Shown: positions 25,476-34,690, numbered from the stretch's first letter. The stretch: DNA of 35,191 nt from Turneriella sp. (GCA_019186965.1 JABARV010000007.1:1-35191), one strand, 5' to 3'. Numbers and translations: made by a program. The notes: generated by a model not told the origin, from the sequence alone.

Positions 25476-25889
25476 ATGGGTGTAATTTATTCAGTGAAAG
25501 ATAAATTTGTTGCATGGGCGAAAGCCGATGTACGTGCAATTTATGTTAAAGAAAAAATTTGGCCGCCGTTAGAAAAGTTTTTAATTTCGGGTCCCACGTT
25601 TATAGGGTTTCTATTGGGGCTTTGGCGGTACGAGCCTACGCACGAATACTTTGGAGTAGGCTTTCAATCTTTGGTAGTTTTTGTTTTGTATCTTGCAACC
25701 CTTACGTTTTTTCAAACGGTAGATTCACTCTTTTTGGATGCATTCCCAATAGTTTTAGCGTCAATCCGTTCACTTTTATCTGCAGCGTACCTTGCGGTTA
25801 CTTTGAAGCAATTTATAGAGTGGCGAAAAGGAAACGTAAAAATTTACACAGTGGTAAAAAATTTACGTAACCGTTTCCAAATTTCTTAA
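25476..25889 (+). CDS. Small membrane protein of unknown function
   Basis: The 137-residue product has an amphipathic N-terminal part (MGVIYSVKDKFVAWAKADVR) and three probable membrane helices: FLISGPTFIGFLLGLW, FQSLVVFVLYLATLTFF and AFPIVLASIRSLLSAAYLAV. A short cytosolic basic tail ends KNLRNRFQIS. I do not recognise a family. It starts 12 bp after the ankyrin gene and ends 6 bp before nadC, which points to a three-gene operon on the plus strand. No ribosome site is obvious before the ATG, in keeping with translational coupling to the ankyrin gene. Confidence 0.6.
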   Translation: MGVIYSVKDKFVAWAKADVRAIYVKEKIWPPLEKFLISGPTFIGFLLGLWRYEPTHEYFGVGFQSLVVFVLYLATLTFFQTVDSLFLDAFPIVLASIRSLLSAAYLAVTLKQFIEWRKGNVKIYTVVKNLRNRFQIS

Positions 25890-25894
25890 ACATA

Positions 25895-26830
25895 GTGTCC
25901 GAAAGCAAAAAAGGCAAAAATGCCGCCAACGATTTAGAAACTAAGCGTCAAGTTTATGCATCAGGTATTCCACACCTTCCCGATTTAGAAATACAAAGAG
26001 CCGTGCGTGTAGCTTTAGAAGAAGACAAGGCGGAGTTTGATGTAACTACGAACGCAATTTTTTTAGCACAACAAAATACACAAGGCCGTATTTTTGTAAA
26101 AAATGATTGTGTCGTTTGTGGAGTGCGTTTGGTAGAAGAGGCATTCCGCCATTTTAATCCAGCAATTACTCTTGAATTTTTGAAACACGATGGAGAAAAA
26201 TTAAAAGCGCAGGATACAATTGTTCGTTTTCAAGGAGATATACGTGGTGTATTGCGTGCTGAACGCGTTGCTCTTAACTTTTTAGCGTTTATGAGCGCTA
26301 TTGCAACGCGTACGCGTCGTGTTGTCGACATCGTGGCTCCTTACGGTGTACGTGTTTTAGATACACGAAAAACAATCCCTACGTTGCGGACTCTTTCTAA
26401 ATACGCTGTCGTCATGGGGGGTGGTTTAAACCACCGGCACAATTTAGCTGAAATGGGAATGATTAAAGATAACCATATTGCGGAAGCAGGTTCTGTGTCG
26501 AAAGCAATCAATGCTTTCCGTAAGCATGCTCCCAAAATTCCGTTGGAGCTTGAAGTTGATACAATAGAACAATTGGAGGAAGCACTACCGCTTAAACCCG
26601 ACATGGTACTACTCGACAATATGGATTCAAAAACGATGGCAGTGGCGACAAAGTTAATCCGCGAAGCAAACCAAAAAATGGGAACAAAAATTACTTCTGA
26701 AGCTTCGGGAGGCTTTAGCTTAGAGGCGATGGGACGTTTAGAAAATTCGGGTGTGGATTTTGTAAGCCTGGGATCAATTACCAACACGATTGAACCTCCC
26801 GATTTTAGTTTAGAAATTTTAACTACGTAA
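25895..26830 (+). CDS. nadC: Nicotinate-nucleotide pyrophosphorylase (carboxylating)
   Basis: This cytosolic enzyme converts quinolinate and PRPP to nicotinate mononucleotide, CO2 and PPi in de novo NAD synthesis. The 311 residues contain the family motifs in order: EFDVTTNAIF (about 47-56), RAERVALNFLAFMSAIATRT (121-140), VLDTRKTIPTLRTLSKYAV (154-172), HRHNLAEMGMIKDNH (180-194) and LELEVDTIEQLEEAL. The C-terminal EASGGF and SLGSITNT are also present. Length is slightly longer than the usual 280-300 because of a polar N-terminal extension from the GTG start (MSESKKGKNAAND). The start could lie a few codons later. No nadA or nadB is in the window. Confidence 0.93.
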   Translation: MSESKKGKNAANDLETKRQVYASGIPHLPDLEIQRAVRVALEEDKAEFDVTTNAIFLAQQNTQGRIFVKNDCVVCGVRLVEEAFRHFNPAITLEFLKHDGEKLKAQDTIVRFQGDIRGVLRAERVALNFLAFMSAIATRTRRVVDIVAPYGVRVLDTRKTIPTLRTLSKYAVVMGGGLNHRHNLAEMGMIKDNHIAEAGSVSKAINAFRKHAPKIPLELEVDTIEQLEEALPLKPDMVLLDNMDSKTMAVATKLIREANQKMGTKITSEASGGFSLEAMGRLENSGVDFVSLGSITNTIEPPDFSLEILTT

Positions 26831-26867
26831 GGTGCTAATGGCTTAAGTTGCGTATAGTTTTTTTAAG

Positions 26868-29342
26868 CTATCTTATTCCCGCATCGGTTGGGTTGTATCG
26901 GTAGAGTTCTGTATAAGGTAGACCAAAGCCATCCAAATCTTTAAGAGTAAAACTTATATAAATTGTTTGCTCTAAAAAACTTAAGCGGTCGCGTAAAGCG
27001 GCGCCGGTGTAAATTGTGCGTCTTCTTGCAGAGAAAGTAAGGCGAAAAAGCCAACGGTGTAAGTCGTGTTCGATACCTACAGCATAACTTTCCAAATTGA
27101 GGATGCGGTCTTTGCGTGATTTTTCGCTAAATGGATTTAACGATTCGACAAAATCGTCGAAGAACGGAACGTATGCGGGGCTTTTAGTTTGGTAGCGTTC
27201 GAATTGGTCGGCAAGCGAATTGATTGAAAGCCTAAGCCGCCATAAATTGTGAACGAGAATATCCGTCTCGAAACCTAAACGCAAGCTCGATTCAGCGATA
27301 TTGATAAAATTGTGGCGGTACGTAGACGTAACTTTAAACATTGAAAGCTCGCGTAGTAGCGGGAGGCGGTACCCGCCTACGCGGTAGTAAAATTGGAAAT
27401 CGTTGGTTTTCATTGTGTCGTATTGGATTGAGTACGCCGCAGCGTCTAAAATTCCAAGGCCGTTGAAATGGTTGTATTTGCGCTGGCTAAGCCCGTATAA
27501 GTTTACAGTAAAACCGCGGATAAAGTCGTAATTGGCTTCTGTACGCGCGACAAGGTCTGACCAGCGCTCCTGCTCTAAAATGGGGTAAGGGTATGCGCGT
27601 AGATCACGCGTCGCCATGAGCGAGAAAGACGCGTACGGGTTAAGGTCGGACATAAGAGAGGTTGTAACTGCTTGCATACGGTTGTGGCCAAACGTTAAAT
27701 CCATGCCTTGGTCGGCAAAGGAATAGCGCTGTGTATAAATTGCTTGCGCGTAAAAAAATGGATAGCCTATACGTAATGTATCGTTTGTGAAAAGGTATGC
27801 ATAACTTTGCCGCGCAAGCTCTTTTTGTAAAAGCGCGTCGTTTTGCGACGAATAACTATAGAGTAGGCCAACTCCTGCGGAAGGAATAAAATTTATCCAA
27901 GGAAGAAGACTAAAATAAAAACTTACTTGGTCGTACCCTTCGTTGCGCAAAAATTGGCGTACGGGCGTTGCGGTAATGTCTTTGTATTGCTGGCTCAACT
28001 GTGCGTTCAAGTTTACCGTGTTCATAATGCCACGAAACATACCTTCGTTTCCGCGCAAAAGGAAAGTCCTGTTTGAAAAAGTAATTTCGGGAGCCATATC
28101 GTAAATGGGCGAGTACTTGGACTTTGAATCGGGATCGGCTTGGTACCACAGGAGTTGCCGTTGTGCACGTACCTGCAATTGTGTATCTTTTCGCGTATAC
28201 GCAATGCCTGTTTCCCAGTTAAGTAAATTTTTTTGTATTGACAATTGGTTAAACCGCGGCCGGTAAAGCGCGTTTAAAGTCATGTCGGGTTCGTAGCGTT
28301 CGCCAAACTCCATTTCAAAATTGCGGTGCTTGTAGTGCTCGAAACGAACATACGCGCTTAAAGCGCTGTCATCTTTTTCGGAACGCTTCATTGTAGTTTT
28401 TATATCCGCTTTAATTTTATACCAAAAAAATTGAGTCGTACCGTAAGATCCGTCGAGTTGGCGTACCTGGTTTGTAATGTTGCCGTCTGGAGTTATTTCA
28501 CGCGCCTTGAAGTTCGCAATCGATGTGTTGATATTGTATTTTAAGGCAGATGTATCCTTTAAAAGGTTTATTCCGAGGAGGTAGCCTGTTTTTTCGTACC
28601 AGTCGAACATTATTTTTCCCGAACGTGGTTGCCACGCGCTATCTTCTTCAAGTGGATTTGAAAAGCGCCACGTATTTTGGAAAAAATTTCCTTTGGTAAG
28701 ATTGTTCCCGTACTGGGTAATTATTCCTGTTCCGATATCCGACTTGAGGATAAGCGGCCAGTAAAAAATTGGTGTGTGTCCCACGTAATACACGGCAGAG
28801 ATAGCGGCGATTTCGTTATTTTTGTAGAGCCACAACTTTTTGGCCTTGAAATAGTAGTGTGGATACTTTTCATTACACGAGGTAAAAAAAGCATCGCGAG
28901 CAATATAGCGGTTTGGTTCAACTTGTTTGATGGTGCTTCCCGATATGTAAAAAGGGTCAGCGACGGCTTTTGAAGAATACACAACACCTGCGCCGTGGTT
29001 ATTGTCGTAATAAAATTTTTCTCCTTGGAGCCGCGTTGTTCCGGATTCAAAAGACACACGGCCTTCGCCGAAAATCTCCCCTGTTTTTGTGTTCATTTTT
29101 ATTGTTTCTGCACGTAGAATTACATCTCCCGAGCGGACAATAATACCGCCGCGCAAAATAAAAACACCCTCTGTTCCTTCTGCAACAGTTACGTACTCTG
29201 CTTCGGAAGCGCGTAAAATCTCGATGGAGTTTTGTGGGGTTTCTTTAAGGGGGGCGGCAAAAAGGCGTGCAAAAGGCACAAAAAGGAAAAAAATACCCAC
29301 GAGAGCGGATACTCGGAGAATAGAAAAAATCCGCCTTTGCAC
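26868..29342 (-). CDS. lptD: LPS-assembly outer-membrane protein LptD
   Basis: LptD receives LPS at the outer membrane from the LptA bridge and inserts it into the outer leaflet. From GTG 29342 it has 824 residues with a good signal peptide (MQRRIFSILRVSALVGIFFL, then FVPFARLFA); an AGGA lies 8 bases upstream. The frame continues to TTG 29381, which lacks these features. An OstA/LptA-like jelly-roll domain follows (FILRGGIIVRSGDVILRAET, GEGRVSFESGTTRLQGEKFY), then the conserved SCNEKYPHYYFKAKKLWLY and TPIFYWPLI elements. A large strand-rich barrel extends to the C-terminus. It is downstream of, and nearly overlaps, the RluA-family gene. The Cys pairs of E. coli LptD are not evident. Confidence 0.88.
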   Translation of the reverse strand: MQRRIFSILRVSALVGIFFLFVPFARLFAAPLKETPQNSIEILRASEAEYVTVAEGTEGVFILRGGIIVRSGDVILRAETIKMNTKTGEIFGEGRVSFESGTTRLQGEKFYYDNNHGAGVVYSSKAVADPFYISGSTIKQVEPNRYIARDAFFTSCNEKYPHYYFKAKKLWLYKNNEIAAISAVYYVGHTPIFYWPLILKSDIGTGIITQYGNNLTKGNFFQNTWRFSNPLEEDSAWQPRSGKIMFDWYEKTGYLLGINLLKDTSALKYNINTSIANFKAREITPDGNITNQVRQLDGSYGTTQFFWYKIKADIKTTMKRSEKDDSALSAYVRFEHYKHRNFEMEFGERYEPDMTLNALYRPRFNQLSIQKNLLNWETGIAYTRKDTQLQVRAQRQLLWYQADPDSKSKYSPIYDMAPEITFSNRTFLLRGNEGMFRGIMNTVNLNAQLSQQYKDITATPVRQFLRNEGYDQVSFYFSLLPWINFIPSAGVGLLYSYSSQNDALLQKELARQSYAYLFTNDTLRIGYPFFYAQAIYTQRYSFADQGMDLTFGHNRMQAVTTSLMSDLNPYASFSLMATRDLRAYPYPILEQERWSDLVARTEANYDFIRGFTVNLYGLSQRKYNHFNGLGILDAAAYSIQYDTMKTNDFQFYYRVGGYRLPLLRELSMFKVTSTYRHNFINIAESSLRLGFETDILVHNLWRLRLSINSLADQFERYQTKSPAYVPFFDDFVESLNPFSEKSRKDRILNLESYAVGIEHDLHRWLFRLTFSARRRTIYTGAALRDRLSFLEQTIYISFTLKDLDGFGLPYTELYRYNPTDAGIR

Positions 29343-29373
29343 GTATTTTATCCTGTGGGCTAAAGACAGAGCG

Positions 29374-30192
29374 TCAAACAAAGTATAACTTGAACTGCCT
29401 CAAAAAATCGTCGCTTAAATAAAAAACACATGGCTTTTTCTGTGTGGGGTGCGTAAACTTTAGTCCTGCCGATACAAGCGCAATACATTCTTTGTGGGCT
29501 TTTAAACGTATACCACCATATTTTGTATCCCCCAAAATAGGCGCACCGTACGCTGCAAAAAGGGTGCGGATTTGGTGGAATTTTCCCGTTTCTATCGAAA
29601 CCTCATAGTCAAAAATACCGTCTGTAGCAGCAACAAGCCTTGCTGTAAGCACGTACAAAGAAGAATTAGGTGCGCTACTTTGGATGGCTTTAAACGTGCC
29701 CTCGTAGCCCTGTTTTTCCATAGCTCCCGTAAGGATTGTGCGCCCTTTTCCGGGAAGCTTTGTGCTTGTTAGCACACGGTATTTTTTCTCAAATTTTTGT
29801 AGCCGGATTTCTTCTGAAACACGCGCCGCCGCTTTCGATGTGCGTGCAAGCACCATAAGGCCAGAGGCGGGTCTATCGAGGCGGTGTACTGCCGCACAAA
29901 AAACATTTCCGGGCTTTTGGTATTTTTCTTTAAGGTATGCTGCAAAAATTTCGTTAACCGATAAGTCGTGCGTTTTATCTTTTTGTGATAAAATTCCTGG
30001 AGGTTTAAAAATGACTAAAAGGTGGTTGTCTTCGTACAGGATTAAAGGAGCAAGGGAAGAAACAATTTTATCTTTAGATAAAACGATTTTCGATATACGA
30101 GAGTACTCAAACCAATTTTTTGCCAAAAGCGTAGGCAATGTGTTAAATACATCCTCCACACCCCCAGATGAAAAAGCAAGATACGCGTCCAA
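29374..30192 (-). CDS. RluA-family pseudouridine synthase without S4 domain
   Basis: The catalytic motif AAVHRLDRPASGLMVLARTS puts the nucleophilic Asp at residue 106 of the longest frame. FKPPGILSQ and FHQIRTLFAAYGAPILGDTK are the other family signatures. No N-terminal S4 domain is seen, unlike the RluD at 7385-8353, so it is closer to RluA/RluC-like or TruC enzymes; the rRNA or tRNA target is unknown. The frame begins at TTG 30192 and overlaps the divergent RsmG-SpoU gene by 25 bp. A GTG at 30159 would avoid this overlap and is about as likely. It precedes lptD on the same strand and is probably cotranscribed with it. Confidence 0.82.
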   Translation of the reverse strand: MDAYLAFSSGGVEDVFNTLPTLLAKNWFEYSRISKIVLSKDKIVSSLAPLILYEDNHLLVIFKPPGILSQKDKTHDLSVNEIFAAYLKEKYQKPGNVFCAAVHRLDRPASGLMVLARTSKAAARVSEEIRLQKFEKKYRVLTSTKLPGKGRTILTGAMEKQGYEGTFKAIQSSAPNSSLYVLTARLVAATDGIFDYEVSIETGKFHQIRTLFAAYGAPILGDTKYGGIRLKAHKECIALVSAGLKFTHPTQKKPCVFYLSDDFLRQFKLYFV

Positions 30193-31685
30193 ACCAAATT
30201 TTAAACCCCAAATCTACCCATAGGGAAAAAAAGGATTTAAAAATTTTTCAAAAGAGAGAGCTACTCAGCCTTTTAAAGGATATTCCACAGGTAGACGCAG
30301 ATAAAATCGAAAAACTTTTATTCCATTGGCAAAAAATGCTCGAATCGGAAGACCGTACCGACCTTACGCGTCTAGAAAAAGCGCACGATATTGCGCTTAA
30401 ACACTATCTAGATTCTGCGTTGCCGTTAAAGTTTATAAAGTTGCCTTCGCCGCTTTTAGACATTGGCACAGGAGCAGGTTTCCCCGGGCTTGTGCTTAAA
30501 ATACTTTCTCCAGAAACACACGTTATTTTAGGGGAGGTACGTCCTAAAAGGGTCGAGTTTTTAAGAAGTGTTATCCGCGATTTAAAACTAACCCAAATTG
30601 AAGTGTTTGCGCACCGTATTGGGCCACAGTTTCCACTGGAGATACAAGGCGTTGTTACCCGTGCACTGGAAAGCGCGCGCGATACCGTGTACCGTGTTGC
30701 TCCTTTTCTTCCCCAAGGTGGAAAAATAATTTTGCTCAAAGGCCCCCGTGGCGAAGAAGAAATTGTGGATGTATCGCGTGAGTTTAATGACTTTAAGCAT
30801 AAAGAGACATTTAACTATACTCTTGCGCAAACCCACCACAAAAGGCAGCTCATTATCTTTGAGCGTGTTTTTGAAAAAGTACGGCAAAGTGGAGAAGTTG
30901 CTCGGTCTACTTTGCCTTCTAAGATAGGTACAAATAAAAAAACAGAAATTACTTCACGCGCAAACCCCGTATTCAAGATGCTCTCTTCCTTGGAAAATTC
31001 ACGGAGTATTGCGCGGCACGAAAAATACCTTGTAAGCGGGCAAAAACTGGTAAACGAGATAATCCACCGTTACGCTAAAAACGTACGTGCGCTTATCTTC
31101 GATGCTACAAAACAAGATTTAAGGATGGCTGCAAATTTTGAAATCTTTTCTCTTGCTCCTGCACTTTTTCGCGAAGTTGATTTTTTAGGCTCAAAAAATA
31201 CTCTTGCGCTTTTAAATCTCCCTAAGCTTGTAGAATGGAAAAAAGATACCATCCCTGGAATTACAGTTTTTTTGCCCTTCCAAGATCCGGGAAATTTAGG
31301 CGCTGCAATACGCTCTGCAGCGGCGTTTGGCGCAAAGCGCGTTGTGCTTCTTAAAGAAGCTTCTTCTCCTTTTTTGCCCAAAGCGGTGCGTGCTGCCGCC
31401 AATGCGCTTTTCGAGATTGAAATTTTGTACGGACCCAGCCTAACAGAACTTTTAACGATGCCTCTTGAGTTGTATAGGCTTGATGCAGCTAAAGGAGGAA
31501 AAAATATTTCAGAGATAAAATTTCCCAAAAGTGTAATGCTCGTCGTGGGGGTCGAAGGGTATGGCTTTATAGAAAAAGGACAAAGTATCCCTATTGAAAT
31601 TCCTATAACAAGTAAAGTTGAATCCTTGAATGCACAAGCAGCTCTTGCCGTTGCACTCTACGAAATTTCACGCCGCTTAACCTAA
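30168..31685 (+). CDS. rsmG: RsmG - SpoU/TrmH fusion: bifunctional rRNA methyltransferase
   Basis: One uninterrupted 505-residue frame joins two RNA methyltransferases. Residues about 25-235 are RsmG (GidB), which makes m7G527 of 16S rRNA: LLFHWQKML, the SAM loop LLDIGTGAGFPGLVLKI (96-112), EVRPKRVEFLR (123-133) and VVTRAL (162-167). A polar linker follows (about 236-265). Residues about 266-345 form a SpoU substrate-binding-like domain, beginning LSSLENSRSIARHEKYLVSG. Residues 355-505 are the SpoU/TrmH knot, with DPGNLGAAIRSAAAFGAKRV (373-392), VVGVEGYGF (459-467) and SLNAQAALAVALYEISRR (486-503). The second half should make a 2'-O-methylribose in rRNA or tRNA. ATG 30168 has no clear ribosome site. 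The downstream methyltransferase follows by 1 bp. Confidence 0.87.
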   Translation: MKKQDTRPNQILNPKSTHREKKDLKIFQKRELLSLLKDIPQVDADKIEKLLFHWQKMLESEDRTDLTRLEKAHDIALKHYLDSALPLKFIKLPSPLLDIGTGAGFPGLVLKILSPETHVILGEVRPKRVEFLRSVIRDLKLTQIEVFAHRIGPQFPLEIQGVVTRALESARDTVYRVAPFLPQGGKIILLKGPRGEEEIVDVSREFNDFKHKETFNYTLAQTHHKRQLIIFERVFEKVRQSGEVARSTLPSKIGTNKKTEITSRANPVFKMLSSLENSRSIARHEKYLVSGQKLVNEIIHRYAKNVRALIFDATKQDLRMAANFEIFSLAPALFREVDFLGSKNTLALLNLPKLVEWKKDTIPGITVFLPFQDPGNLGAAIRSAAAFGAKRVVLLKEASSPFLPKAVRAAANALFEIEILYGPSLTELLTMPLELYRLDAAKGGKNISEIKFPKSVMLVVGVEGYGFIEKGQSIPIEIPITSKVESLNAQAALAVALYEISRRLT

Positions 31686-31686
31686 A

Positions 31687-32544
31687 ATGCAAAGTGCAAA
31701 TATTTGTCCTCTTTGTAGCGCTAATGGATTTTTTCATTTAGAAAAAAAAAGTGAAAATGGAAAACTGTATAGAATACATACGTGTACGCATTGCACTCTC
31801 TGGTATATTTCTCCAATGCCTACTCCTAAAGAACTTATAAATCTCTACCAAGGAGAGTATTTTAAAAAGCGTACAGACCGTGGTTACGCCGACTATACGT
31901 CGGATAAAATTTATCGCTCTGTTATATCAACCCTTGAAAAAAATTTACGCGATTTAAATTTTTTTTCATGGGAAAAAAAATTAGATAAAAAAAATCTACT
32001 CGAGGTGGGCTGTGCGGCAGGGCACGCTGTTGAATATTTTTCCCGCCGTGGTTGGAATGCGTTGGGAATAGACATTGCGCAAGAAATGGTTGCTGCAGGA
32101 AAAGCAAAAGGACGCCCGCTTCTCTATGCAGATTTTCTCACACACGATTTTGGTAGTAGTCGGTTTGGTTTAATTACGCACTGGGCAACTTTGGAGCATT
32201 TGCCGCAAGCGGAGGAATTCCTGAAAAAAATGGCCTCGCTTTTATCCCCCCAAGGAAAAATCTTTTTAAGCACTTGTAACACGGGATACTTTGCGCGCCG
32301 GTATAAAAATATGTGGCGCTACCTCAATGTTCCAGAACACGTTTTTTATTTTAATAAAAAATCTCTGCGGCTTTTAGCGCAAAAATGCGGTTTGTACCTT
32401 ACGCATTCGTTTTCGTACGGTTCAGGTTATACTGCGCGTCCAGGTGCAGGATTTTTATACCGCTTAAAAAAGCGCGTTTTCGATTTTCTTGCACGCTACT
32501 TACACTTAGGCGATATGCTTGTTGTTTGTTTGGAGCGCAAGTAG
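31687..32544 (+). CDS. SAM-dependent methyltransferase with N-terminal zinc-ribbon-like motif
   Basis: The 285-residue protein starts with two CxxC pairs (CPLCSAN and CTHCTLW, about residues 7-37), likely to bind zinc. A class I methyltransferase domain follows: LLEVGCAAGHAVEYFSRRGW is the SAM motif I, GIDIAQEMV the acidic strand 2 and LITHWATLEHLPQ the motif near strand 4. This arrangement is common in proteins annotated as Methyltransf_23, often acting on sugars, lipids or polyketide-like small molecules; the substrate here is unknown. The ATG lies one base past the stop of the RsmG-SpoU gene, so they are cotranscribed. A nearby glycan-biosynthesis cluster that would define its role is absent. 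Confidence 0.78.
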   Translation: MQSANICPLCSANGFFHLEKKSENGKLYRIHTCTHCTLWYISPMPTPKELINLYQGEYFKKRTDRGYADYTSDKIYRSVISTLEKNLRDLNFFSWEKKLDKKNLLEVGCAAGHAVEYFSRRGWNALGIDIAQEMVAAGKAKGRPLLYADFLTHDFGSSRFGLITHWATLEHLPQAEEFLKKMASLLSPQGKIFLSTCNTGYFARRYKNMWRYLNVPEHVFYFNKKSLRLLAQKCGLYLTHSFSYGSGYTARPGAGFLYRLKKRVFDFLARYLHLGDMLVVCLERK

Positions 32545-32584
32545 AGTGAAAAATTAAGACCGTGGATAGCTTGTCTCAAAAACT

Positions 32585-34096
32585 TTAAGGGCCAGTGACG
32601 CAACGGACATAATTGTTATTAGCCTTGCCGTCGCCACCAGAGCCGCCATACGTGAAGTAGACACTCCACGCAAGACCAATGGAGGCAGCGTAGGTAGTCG
32701 ACGACCAAAAGCTGTTAGGACTTGTCGCAGGAAACGCCGTTGTGTTAATCGAAGGGCTGTCTTTGGTCCTGTCGACAATACTCATGAGTTCGTTTTTTGT
32801 AGGTAGTCGCCAATCGCTTTGACTGGCACGGGTTAAGTTTTCGCAATACGCAATGGCGTTTGCCCACGATAGTGGTGTCGAGATGCCAGTAGCGCAGTTT
32901 GTGCCGCTTAGGCCGTTGGAGCATTTTTCCCATAGCAAGTTTGTTCGGGTGTCGAGTACGGTATCTTCGGGTTGATTGCTGAAACTGGTTACTGAGCCTA
33001 CAGATGCGCCGGAGACACAGCGGATATAGTAGGCGTTTGACTTGTTGTCTGGAAGAGATGGAGCAGCATAAAAATAAACAAGCCACGCGGTTGCAGCGGA
33101 AGAAGCAGAGGCACTCGATGACCAATAGGGATTGTCGGTAAGCGTCGCGGGAAAATACACTGCGTCGATCGCTGGCGAAGACGTTTCTAAATAAAGTAAT
33201 GTCTCAAGTTCCATGCCCGTAGGGAGCCTCCAATCGGTGCGGCCTGCATATCCTGCGCCACTATTTACGGTGTTTAAGGCGGCGCATTGGCTAATTGCGT
33301 TGTACCATGTTAGCTGTGCCGCAGTACCAGTGTTGCAAGTTGCGCCTGTAAGTCCTTCGGAGCAAGTTTTCCATATAAGGCCTGTCGTGTTATCTTTTGT
33401 CGTATAGTCGCTTGTATATGTGGCGTGCTGCGTGGGGCCGGTGAAACTACGCGCGGAGGGTTTATTTACGTAGTGCGTATCTTGCCCTTGAGGGTAGCTT
33501 GTATTACCCACCCCGTATACCTGCGAGCAGGCGGCATCGGCCGTCCATTGAGAACCATCGTAATAGTAACAACTGGTTTGTCCCGTATCGGCGACGGCAA
33601 AAGTCATGGGACGGATTGCTGTGGAAAAACTACGCTGTACGGCGGTGGCAATGGTGTTTGAAAATTGATCTTTAAGCCCTGCTGCTGCAAGCGTATAACG
33701 AATTTGTGAGTTTTCGGGGAACTGGACCCAACTGAGGATAATTGTGAGCGTGTCGTTCGTGTGCGATGTAGTACTCCACGCAAATACGGTGCCAGTGTTG
33801 GTTATGTTTTCGTAATGGTTACCTCCGTCGGCCGTCCAAATTTCCGTCGTGAGCGACTGCGAAAGTGCCGTGTTCATGCTTTTACTAAAAACAAGTATAA
33901 TTTTTGCGCGGCAGGGATTTCCTGTGCAAGGCACGACACCCGTTGCTGCGTCTGCGGGGGTAGAGGAAACAAGGGTCGGCGGTGTTGTCTCGTCTTCAGA
34001 AAGCTCGTTTGGAGTTTTTGAGCACGAAAGCAAAAGCACAGAAACTAAAAATGTGCTTATAAAACCCATAAATTTTGGTAGGCTATGCTTTAGCAT
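32585..34096 (-). CDS. Lipoprotein with Big_5 domain and two DUF1566 (Lcl C-terminal) domains
   Basis: From ATG 34096 the product has 503 residues with a canonical lipoprotein signal (FLVSVLLLSC, Cys25). The frame is open to a GTG at 34114, which adds nothing useful. A Big_5-like Ig domain comes first (TPADAATGVVPC, then IILVFSKSMNTALSQSL). After a spacer with paired cysteines there are two related DUF1566 domains, with TDWRLPTGMELETLLYLE and SDWRLPTKNELMSIVDRT. Each ends in a WSS segment followed by YYIRCV or NYVRCV. DUF1566 modules occur in many secreted proteins of spirochaetes and proteobacteria, where they are thought to adopt a C-type-lectin-like fold; the function is unsettled. It is convergent with the methyltransferase gene. 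Confidence 0.82.
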   Translation of the reverse strand: MLKHSLPKFMGFISTFLVSVLLLSCSKTPNELSEDETTPPTLVSSTPADAATGVVPCTGNPCRAKIILVFSKSMNTALSQSLTTEIWTADGGNHYENITNTGTVFAWSTTSHTNDTLTIILSWVQFPENSQIRYTLAAAGLKDQFSNTIATAVQRSFSTAIRPMTFAVADTGQTSCYYYDGSQWTADAACSQVYGVGNTSYPQGQDTHYVNKPSARSFTGPTQHATYTSDYTTKDNTTGLIWKTCSEGLTGATCNTGTAAQLTWYNAISQCAALNTVNSGAGYAGRTDWRLPTGMELETLLYLETSSPAIDAVYFPATLTDNPYWSSSASASSAATAWLVYFYAAPSLPDNKSNAYYIRCVSGASVGSVTSFSNQPEDTVLDTRTNLLWEKCSNGLSGTNCATGISTPLSWANAIAYCENLTRASQSDWRLPTKNELMSIVDRTKDSPSINTTAFPATSPNSFWSSTTYAASIGLAWSVYFTYGGSGGDGKANNNYVRCVTGP

Positions 34097-34114
34097 GCTG
34101 CGTACTTTTGGCAC

Positions 34115-34327
34115 TTAAACAAGAAGTGTCAATGTTTTTTTAAATTAAGCTAAAAGGTGATTGGTGCGGGATAGATCAGGTGGGGTACCGTAATCCATTG
34201 GCGGCAAAAGCCTTACAATCCGAAAACAAACGGATTGCATCGCTTCTGGGAAAGAGCATTTTAGCGTCCACAAATTGGGCTGAGAACGTCTCACATAAGG
34301 GGTGTATCCCCAATACAAGGAGATAAA
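34115..34327. other. Intergenic region / leader with three small hairpins
   Basis: No ORF of note is present. Small inverted repeats are ATCCG-CGGAT (about 34216-34235), GAGAACGTCTC (about 34281-34291) and GGGGTGTATCCCC just before the Cys-rich gene's ribosome site. The GGCTGAGA string recalls the TPP riboswitch, but no other part of that motif is present. Confidence 0.4.
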
Positions 34328-34690
34328 ATGAAGAAAATGTTTCTCATTCTTGCGGCATCGCTTTTTGCGGTTGCAGCACTCTCAGCAAAAGGCGAGTGCC
34401 GAAGCGACAAGGAAAAACTTTGCGCAAGCATCAAAAAAGGTGACCACAAAGCAATGTGGCAGTGCATGAAAGAACACGAAGGTGAACTTTCAGACGCGTG
34501 TAAAAATCGGATTGGCCAAATTCGTGAAAAAAACCGCGCGATTAGAAAAGCTTGTAAGGCAGATTATAAAAAACTCTGTAAGAGCGAAAAACCCGGGCAA
34601 GGTCGTATCATCCGCTGCTTAAAAGAAAATGAAGCACAACTCAGCGAAACCTGCAAGAGTGCTTTGGCACAACCAGCACAAGTCGATTAA
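34328..34690 (+). CDS. Small secreted Cys-rich repeat protein (GLG1-like repeats)
   Basis: AAGGAGATAAA directly precedes the ATG. The 120-residue product has a signal peptide (MKKMFLILAASLFAVAALSA) and two copies of a Cys-rich repeat. The first reads CRSDKEKLCASIKKGDHKAM then WQCMKEHEGELSDACK. The second reads CKADYKKLCKSEKPGQGRII then RCLKENEAQLSETCK. The spacing C-x6/7-C, WQC or RC, and LS-x2-C is that of the cysteine-rich repeat first described in Golgi GLG1 and found in small bacterial periplasmic proteins. Eight cysteines suggest disulfide-rich structure, possibly metal-binding. It is monocistronic, followed by an 11-bp inverted repeat at 34705-34737. Function is unknown. Confidence 0.75.
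   Translation: MKKMFLILAASLFAVAALSAKGECRSDKEKLCASIKKGDHKAMWQCMKEHEGELSDACKNRIGQIREKNRAIRKACKADYKKLCKSEKPGQGRIIRCLKENEAQLSETCKSALAQPAQVD

Noticed and set aside
34115-34327. Possible TPP riboswitch suggested by GGCTGAGA
   Set aside because: Only this short string matches; the second conserved half (ACCTGAT...) is absent and the next gene has no thiamine link.
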